A DNA stretch of 64,000 bases, from the NCBI GenBank assembly GCA_039931245.1, contig JBDTSH010000016.1, positions 62,001 to 126,000 of the forward strand, given 5' to 3'. The DNA comes from UBA4729 sp039931245. GTDB lineage: Bacteria > Patescibacteriota > Saccharimonadia > Saccharimonadales > UBA4665. The translations under genes and the position numbers were made by a program. The notes under the pieces were generated by a model. The model worked only from the letters and a program-made list of their open reading frames with translations, had not been told where the DNA came from and ran no database searches. Every line of letters starts with the position of its first letter. Position 1 is the stretch's first letter. Shown in pieces: positions 58,658-64,000 of this stretch.

Positions 58658-59335
58658 ATGTCGGTAGTAGCCACCAATCAACTCACACGGGTGTTCGGGC
58701 GGAAAGACGCGGCGTTTACGGCTCTGCACGCGATTAATATCTCAATTGAAGCTGGTGATTCAGTCGCGGTTATTGGTAAAAGTGGATCCGGTAAAAGCAC
58801 TTTAATGCATTTGTTGGCGTTGTTAGACATGCCTACGAGCGGTAGCGTGCTCGTCAACGACGAACCGGCTTCACGGTTGTCCGCCCGGCAAATTGATCGG
58901 TTACGCAATCGAAACTATGGTTTTGTATTCCAACAATTTTTTCTTAACGGCAATGACACAGTGCTCAATAATGTAATTTTGCCTCTTAAAATCGCTGGCG
59001 TTAATCGGCGTGAACGGTCGGCTCGCGGACTAGCAGTACTAAAAGCTGTAGAGCTTGGTGATAAAGCCGGCAGTAAGGCCGCCGATTTAAGCGGCGGTCA
59101 AAAGCAAAGACTCTGTATAGCTCGGGCGCTAATCAATAATCCGAAAGTCATTTTCGCCGATGAACCGACTGGTAATTTAGACAGCGCTACCGGCGAAGCA
59201 ATTATTAATCTGTTATTTAAGCTCAATAAGGACCATGGGATCACCCTAATAGTCGTCACTCACGACCCAGATTTGGCCGATCGTTGCCAGCGCCAGATAC
59301 GTATTAAAGACGGGCGAGTTGAGGGGGAAAAATAA
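58658..59335 (+). CDS. ABC transporter ATPase (MacB/LolD type)
   Basis: 225 aa. Walker A GKSGSGKST, Q-loop FVFQQFFL, signature LSGGQKQR, Walker B VIFADEPTGNLDS and H-loop VVTHDPD. The EPTGNLDS string is typical of the MacB/LolD/FtsE branch, which powers mechanotransmission rather than substrate tunnelling. 2 nt after the AbrB-like gene and 2 nt before the permease. Confidence 0.95.
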   Translation: MSVVATNQLTRVFGRKDAAFTALHAINISIEAGDSVAVIGKSGSGKSTLMHLLALLDMPTSGSVLVNDEPASRLSARQIDRLRNRNYGFVFQQFFLNGNDTVLNNVILPLKIAGVNRRERSARGLAVLKAVELGDKAGSKAADLSGGQKQRLCIARALINNPKVIFADEPTGNLDSATGEAIINLLFKLNKDHGITLIVVTHDPDLADRCQRQIRIKDGRVEGEK

Positions 59336-59337
59336 CT

Positions 59338-60639
59338 ATGAAACTATTTGACCTTATCGCGATGGCCAGTGCCAACATGCGGCGCAATAAAGCCCGCACT
59401 CTGTTAACAATCATTGCTATTTTTATTGGTGCCTTGACTATTACACTGACCAACGGAGTCGGTTCCGGCATTAAAAGCTATCTCAATAAACAAACGGCTA
59501 ATCTCGGTGCCGCTAACACTCTCATGGTTCAGATTCAGACTACGAGTGGGCCCAACCAAGCTAGCAGCGGCCCTAAAAAGTATGATCCCAGCCAAAAGGT
59601 AGTCGCGAGCCAGGATCGCGGTCCGGGAGGTCGTCAACTAGTTATGAGCCAGAAAGACTTGACGGCGATTAAGGCTGAAGCTGATGTGGTAACCGTCGGT
59701 GCTGAGCGGGCTATTTCACCCGATTATATCGTGGCCGCTCAGGGTGATAAATATCAAGTTTCTACTTCCCAACAATTCGGCACCGCGAAATTAGACATGA
59801 CAAGCGGTCGCCCCGTTAGTAATAGTACGAAGTCTCCTGAGATTACCTTACCCAGCTCTTACGTTAAGCCACTAGGTTTTTCAAACGACCAAGCGGCTAT
59901 CGGGAAAGCAGTATCGATTGGCATTAGCGACGCTCTTGGGCAACAAAGCCAAATTTCGGCCATTATTGTCGGTGTCCAGCAAAAAACCTTGATTGGTTCC
60001 ACGACGTCTTACATCAACACCCCTTTGACTGATCAGCTCTATTCCACTCAGTCCCAAGGACTGCCCGAGATTAGCCAAAATCAGTTTCCGATAGTCGTTG
60101 CTACCCTGAAAGATGGGTTGACTGAGGCTCGGGTCACGGCCATAAAAAATGATCTTAAGTCCAAGGGCTACAGCGCCCAAACAACTAAGGATCAAGTCAA
60201 CACTGTCTTTACGGCGATCAACGCCGTAACGATTGTGTTTAATGTTTTCGGAGGAATCGCATTATTGGCCGCCAGCTTTGGAATTGTCAACACACTATTA
60301 ATGTCCGTACAGGAGCGAACCAAGGAAATCGGACTGATGAAAGCACTTGGCATGAGCCCTCGCCGAATCTTTACGCTGTTCAGTATCGAAGCCGTTCTGA
60401 TTGGGTTCTGGGGTAGTGTCCTCGGTGTGGTCGTGGCCGAACTTATCGGTGTGGCGGCGAATAACCTGGCAAGCCACGGTTTTCTCAAAGACTTCACGGG
60501 GTTGAAACTGTTGGCCTTTCCGAGCACCGCCATAGCCGTAATCGTGTTGGGTATAATGCTGATCGCCTTTCTCGCTGGGACACTTCCAGCGGTTCGAGCA
60601 AGCCGCAAGGACCCGATTGAAGCACTGCGTTACGAATAA
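59338..60639 (+). CDS. ABC transporter permease (MacB/FtsX family)
   Basis: 433 aa. One N-terminal membrane helix (about 18-40), a 230-residue outside MacB_PCD domain (about 45-270) that is Gln/Ser/Lys-rich, then three helices with the FtsX motif (LLMSVQERTKEIGLMKALGMSPRRIF, in part RTKEIGLMKALGMS) and the closing KDPIEALRYE. Partner of the ATPase just upstream. Likely exports a peptide or moves an envelope component. Confidence 0.94.
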   Translation: MKLFDLIAMASANMRRNKARTLLTIIAIFIGALTITLTNGVGSGIKSYLNKQTANLGAANTLMVQIQTTSGPNQASSGPKKYDPSQKVVASQDRGPGGRQLVMSQKDLTAIKAEADVVTVGAERAISPDYIVAAQGDKYQVSTSQQFGTAKLDMTSGRPVSNSTKSPEITLPSSYVKPLGFSNDQAAIGKAVSIGISDALGQQSQISAIIVGVQQKTLIGSTTSYINTPLTDQLYSTQSQGLPEISQNQFPIVVATLKDGLTEARVTAIKNDLKSKGYSAQTTKDQVNTVFTAINAVTIVFNVFGGIALLAASFGIVNTLLMSVQERTKEIGLMKALGMSPRRIFTLFSIEAVLIGFWGSVLGVVVAELIGVAANNLASHGFLKDFTGLKLLAFPSTAIAVIVLGIMLIAFLAGTLPAVRASRKDPIEALRYE

Positions 60640-60921
60640 ATCGGTGACAAACGGATAGCTGTTGCCTAGCCAAACTACAACTCGCGGAAATTTGCTGCAC
60701 AACATGCCGCGGTATAGCTTGTAACGAGTCCATTGTCCGGTCTTGAATTAGCCCAGAAATCCCCTTGTCCGCTCCTCAGACATTACGGGTAAGTTGCCCT
60801 TTGATTGATTTTTTAAGCTTTGCCCGCTCTTAGGAATGCCTTGGCCACTCCTCTCGTTTGCCGACATGTAATTTATCCTACGTCAATTACGAACTGTCAA
60901 AAATATGCTATGGTCTTGGTG

Positions 60922-62322
60922 ATGCAACCCGAACACGTAACGCGTTTAAGCGATAGCAAAGGCTACATTAACTATGGGGTAGCGCGCGCTCCACTTGAAA
61001 ATAGAATTGCCGAATTGTCTGTCATGTCCGTAGCTAACGATGCACTTCCAGTTGAGCCTACTCGAGATCAGCTGGTGCGCGCACTTGGTGAAGGGGTTGG
61101 TGAAAAATGGATTGAAACTACTGCCCGGCATATCGGGATCGTATTGCTAAAGGCACCGGACATGAGTGCCCGGCCAGCCAATCGCTACCCTGCCCTTTCT
61201 TATGAGCTACTGGAGGAAGAATGGGCTTGGGAGCAAACGTTACGTCAACTCCCCCTATACGTCGCCATGAATCGGATAACCCGAGTTATCGGTCGATCCG
61301 AGAATTGGGTCAAAGCTAATATTGAAAGCTTTGGAGTCGAGTCTACTAAAACCAGGAGTGGTCGGAATGATGAGGTTTGGACTCGTCGAGTAATGAGCCC
61401 TTTACGTGAACGACGTATGGCCGCTCGTAGACTTGGAGATTGGAACTCCCTGGAAGAACTAGCCAATTCGCACGGGGAAACTAGACAGCAGTGGATAGCG
61501 CAACAATTAGTCGCTGCCGGCGTAATGCCCAAAGTTTGGGTATCGGCCGACACCGGTCGCGATCGAAGATATTATCCGGGCGAAGCGCACTCAGCTATCG
61601 AGCTGGCTCAACAAGTACGACTGGGAGCCAACAGTGCAAGGGCTATTGAGGCAAGTATCAGACGGGCTGCTAAAAAACCAAGAAGTCGGGCCAAGCAAAT
61701 CAACATGCAGGTAGGGGCGGATCGAAGGTTCGATAATGCTGCCCAGACGAATCAAGATAAACTAGAGTCTGACGATGCTATGGTCACGGCTCATTTTATG
61801 GCGAAAGCGCTCGGGGTATCGCAAAATTGGATCGCGCCGCGTATAAAAGGCCTACCGACTATCAATCTTCCGGATGCTCGAGGAATAATAAGACCACACT
61901 ATGAACAGAAAGTGCTACAGGCATTATCGATACACAATAAGCACCGGCCGAAGGCAGCGGGCGACATGGTAACCGCAAGGTACATGATGCTTGATCTAGG
62001 AGTATCAATAAGTTGGCTGAAACCCCGAATCAAAGGACAGTCGACTTTCGATCGGCAAACAGATAGCGGCCAAACCAGACTACACTACAGCGCTGAAGTA
62101 TTTCAGGAAATTAAAGCGCTGGCTATAGCCGCCGGTAAATATAAACCTGAGCGCGCCACGACGGACTCAGAGGTGATCAAAAAACTAAGCCACACTTCCT
62201 TAACGGTAAAAGTGGAACTAGTCGCAATAAACGGTAAATTGGATAGTCGCCGAAATTTGCCTGCACAATTTCCAGATAGCTTACCAGAAAATATCCTGCG
62301 GCTTGGAAGGCTAAGCGCATAG
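60922..62322 (+). CDS. Repeat-built helix-turn-helix-like protein (unrecognised)
   Basis: 466 aa from ATG 60922. At least five related modules of about 55-60 residues follow one another. The two C-terminal ones are clearest: DAMVTAHFMAKALGVSQNWI... and GDMVTARYMMLDLGVSISWL..., both continuing P-R-I-K-G and a later H-Y. Earlier modules keep a Trp after a turn (KWIET, NWVKA, QWIAQ). The pattern of helix, LGVS-type turn, Trp-containing second helix and a beta-like wing resembles MerR/excisionase HTH units. The protein is basic and soluble. TATGGT (60909-60914, TGC extended) ends 7 nt before the chosen ATG. No family recognised. Confidence 0.75.
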   Translation: MQPEHVTRLSDSKGYINYGVARAPLENRIAELSVMSVANDALPVEPTRDQLVRALGEGVGEKWIETTARHIGIVLLKAPDMSARPANRYPALSYELLEEEWAWEQTLRQLPLYVAMNRITRVIGRSENWVKANIESFGVESTKTRSGRNDEVWTRRVMSPLRERRMAARRLGDWNSLEELANSHGETRQQWIAQQLVAAGVMPKVWVSADTGRDRRYYPGEAHSAIELAQQVRLGANSARAIEASIRRAAKKPRSRAKQINMQVGADRRFDNAAQTNQDKLESDDAMVTAHFMAKALGVSQNWIAPRIKGLPTINLPDARGIIRPHYEQKVLQALSIHNKHRPKAAGDMVTARYMMLDLGVSISWLKPRIKGQSTFDRQTDSGQTRLHYSAEVFQEIKALAIAAGKYKPERATTDSEVIKKLSHTSLTVKVELVAINGKLDSRRNLPAQFPDSLPENILRLGRLSA

Positions 62323-62340
62323 CGGAGTCCGTCCGGAAGG

Positions 62341-62373
62341 TTTGAGGAGGTAAATGATTTGCACATCCTCAAA
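62341..62373 (+). other. Stem-loop over a GAGGAGG sequence
   Basis: TTTGAGGA (62341-62348) pairs perfectly with TCCTCAAA (62366-62373) across a 17-nt loop. The 5' arm includes most of a strong Shine-Dalgarno-like GAGGAGG (62344-62350), and an ATG (62354) opens a 19-codon frame in the loop and 3' arm. It may be a terminator remnant or a site-masking hairpin; there is no T-run. Confidence 0.35.
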
Positions 62374-62582
62374 TGAACCGGATCCTACACTCCATAGTTT
62401 TTTAGCGGGATAAACAAATCAATATTTCATCTAAGTATAAAAAAATCTTATATATTTTTCAGCAAGCGATGTCATGAAACGAAGCGTAAATAAACGGTAT
62501 GTTTGCAATGATACTAAGTGACGATAAGTGGAATCAATTGAGCTTATATCGTATCGAGCGAGAACTGGAAATCGGAGTAATT

Positions 62583-63059
62583 CTATTTGTTCAGAGGGTT
62601 GAAGAATGCATCAACTAAATGCTCTGCTTGCCTATAGAAGCCGGGACGTTGGGCTTTTTCGAGCTTAATCGTTGCGTGCAGTTTATGCATAGCCGGGTTT
62701 ACTTTGAGCGAAGCAAGAATTTGTTTAAACTCAGAGTCGATGGCGGTCAATTCGTTATCCGTCAGTGATTCGAGACCAATAAACGTATCCCGGGCTTTTT
62801 TATCGGCTGAAATTAATTCATTAAGCTTGAGCTGGGTCGCCTTGCTCTCCCGATATTGAGTGTTCTGAATGGAAAAAACCATGATAAAAATAATAACATC
62901 CGTGATGACGGTGATAGTAATAAGCCAAGTGTTAGAAAAGTGATAATAAGGCCCTGAGATCAGCCAAGCCAGAACACCGGCAATCGACAACATGAAAGCG
63001 TTAGTTGAGCTCGCTAAACGAGAAACTGTGATAGAGAATTGTTGTAAGGGTTTTTGCAT
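62583..63059 (-). CDS. PF04120 'low-affinity iron permease' family membrane protein
   Basis: 158 aa. N-terminal VSRLASSTNAFMLSIAGVLAWLISGPYYHFSNTW (in part LAWLISGPYYHFSNTW), two membrane helices (about 20-37 and 45-63), and IQNTQYRESKATQLKLNELI, the family hallmark, followed by a helical cytoplasmic part. The family name comes from yeast Fet4-type annotation; transport activity in bacteria is not established. AGAGG about 13 nt before ATG 63059 and CTATAAT further upstream suggest a leadered mRNA. Confidence 0.85.
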   Translation of the reverse strand: MQKPLQQFSITVSRLASSTNAFMLSIAGVLAWLISGPYYHFSNTWLITITVITDVIIFIMVFSIQNTQYRESKATQLKLNELISADKKARDTFIGLESLTDNELTAIDSEFKQILASLKVNPAMHKLHATIKLEKAQRPGFYRQAEHLVDAFFNPLNK

Positions 63060-63244
63060 ATTTATTTATTACCTCTTGATTTTATTATAGAACAAAATGC
63101 TTGTGTATACCACGGGGCAGTCTGTGCCCGCTCGGCGAATTCAACCGCAGCCGGTAATACTTCATGATCTGCAGCCCTTATCGTTGATAGTAGACATATG
63201 TTTGCCAAGACTCATCTTGTCCAACGTGGTGCTCGAGTCAGCAT

Positions 63245-64000
63245 TTAGGTTCTGACTCTTCTCCAGATAGTAGCCACACCTTGCCCGGCGCCAATACAAA
63301 GAGCGCTCAAGCTGTGATCACCGCTGTCGGGATTGTTGCGGTAGTAGTCAGCTAGTTCTACGACCAATCGAGCGCCGGTCGAGCCGATTGGATGACCAAA
63401 CGCAATGGCCCCTCCAAATGGATTCAGCCTCTCTGGCAATACATTTAGGTCGCACGCATCGGCAAGCGGAATATTTGCAAAGGCTTCATTAATCAACACG
63501 ACTGACATATCCGCCATTGTAAGCCCCGCTCTACCAAGGGCAATCCTAGAGGCAGGTACGGGGCCCCTGCCCATGCGGCTGGGGTCAACGCCGGCTTCGC
63601 CGTAACTTATTAAGTCCATGGATTCTTCAAGACCGAGTTCTCGGGCCCGACGAACGGTTGTCATTATCATGGCCGACGCGCCGTCATTTATGCCACTGGA
63701 GTTGCCCGGAGTAAGCACGCCGTTTTTTGAATATTGGGGCTTCATGGATGCTAGGGTTGCTTCAGTAACTTGGCTACCTCTGACGTATTCATCCGTAGCG
63801 AAAATATCCTTTCCATGGTTGATCGTGATTGGAACAATCGACTGCGTAAACCAGTCGGCGTTTACTGCGAGCTCGGCGAGATGCTGACTGCGGACCGAAT
63901 AGCGATCCAGCTGCTCCCTGCTAAGACCGTCCTCGATAGCCATCTCCTCGGCTGTCTCACCCATTATTCTTTTACTAAAAGGATCTGTCAGGGCCGCCAG
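63245..64000 (-). CDS. Acetyl-CoA acetyltransferase (thiolase), 5' part cut off
   Basis: C-terminal 251 residues; the frame stays open to the window edge (AALTDPFSKRIMGETAEEMA), so the N-terminal domain with the first catalytic Cys lies beyond 64000. Visible: LTPGNSSGINDGASAMIMT, VLINEAFAN, catalytic His in FGHPIGSTGARLV and second catalytic Cys in CIGAGQGVATIW. Degradative/biosynthetic thiolase that joins or cleaves acyl-CoA. With phosphoketolase-derived acetyl units nearby, a link to acetyl-CoA metabolism is possible but not shown. Confidence 0.95.
   Translation of the reverse strand: MAALTDPFSKRIMGETAEEMAIEDGLSREQLDRYSVRSQHLAELAVNADWFTQSIVPITINHGKDIFATDEYVRGSQVTEATLASMKPQYSKNGVLTPGNSSGINDGASAMIMTTVRRARELGLEESMDLISYGEAGVDPSRMGRGPVPASRIALGRAGLTMADMSVVLINEAFANIPLADACDLNVLPERLNPFGGAIAFGHPIGSTGARLVVELADYYRNNPDSGDHSLSALCIGAGQGVATIWRRVRT

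Noticed and set aside
1..64000. CRISPR array, prophage or insertion sequence
   Set aside because: No regularly spaced short repeats, transposase, integrase or phage structural gene was seen; the only long repeat is the PAS duplication.
1..64000. Recoded UGA (genetic code 25 of Gracilibacteria/SR1)
   Set aside because: TGA ends several genes at expected lengths (for example the ferric-reductase-like gene and atpF through the ATGA overlap), and conserved proteins show no in-frame TGA.

Overview
The window looks like a compact bacterial chromosome segment with mid-range GC by eye. My best guess, by inference only, is a Patescibacteria/CPR member of the Saccharibacteria (TM7) type. Reasons: a complete F-type ATP synthase operon, a phosphoketolase plus acetate kinase pair in place of visible glycolytic or biosynthetic operons, a type-2 NADH dehydrogenase, a large UvrD-like helicase/PD-(D/E)XK nuclease fusion, many very small proteins, and dense packing. 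TGA acts as a normal stop. A lineage outside CPR is not excluded.

Layout. 0-9 kb: partial ABC ATPase, a two-receiver/histidine-kinase operon whose kinase carries a perfect 368-bp internal PAS duplication and a short coupled leader ORF, a Nudix hydrolase, a pentapeptide protein, cyclopropane fatty acid synthase and an alpha/beta hydrolase. 9-18 kb: small housekeeping genes, tRNA-Asn, smpB, a membrane-anchored glycosidase-like protein divergent from a GT2, an orphan cob(I)alamin adenosyltransferase and a glutaredoxin. 18.2-25.3 kb: the ATP synthase operon (atpZ/I-B-E-F-H-A-G-x-D-y-C), with two unrecognised small ORFs coupled on both sides of atpD. 25-37 kb: mscL, aquaporin, helicase-nuclease, NDH-2, GT4, an FAD-linked D-lactate dehydrogenase-like oxidoreductase, and an OmpR-type two-component system. 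36-47 kb: envelope genes (two flippase-like UPF0104 proteins, GT-C and GT2 transferases, LCP protein, serine hydrolase) around a Crp/Fnr-family regulator and a second sensory operon. 47-64 kb: ATP-grasp ligase, orphan PAS protein, LysE/Sap-like exporter, an orphan cytochrome b, ackA-xfp, a three-gene transmembrane redox module, an AbrB-ABC exporter operon, a repeat-built helix-turn-helix-like protein, a PF04120 membrane protein and a partial thiolase.

How it fits together: NDH-2, the lactate dehydrogenase-like enzyme, cytochrome b and the FNR/heme-b module suggest quinone- or heme-linked electron flow beside fermentation to acetate (phosphoketolase gives acetyl phosphate, acetate kinase gives ATP). 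ATP synthase can then make or spend the proton gradient. A near-consensus CRP-type palindrome and an FNR-like box sit between cytochrome b and ackA-xfp, and a Crp/Fnr regulator is encoded at 41.5 kb.

The most pervasive signal is regulatory. At least 22 first-of-operon or single genes have a -10-like hexamer (TATACT, TATAAT, TATGAT, TACAAT, CATACT and similar) ending only 6-10 nt before the start codon and no Shine-Dalgarno site, which predicts leaderless mRNAs. Operon-internal genes and a minority of leading genes use Shine-Dalgarno sites or stop/start overlaps. Several start codons below were chosen on this basis.
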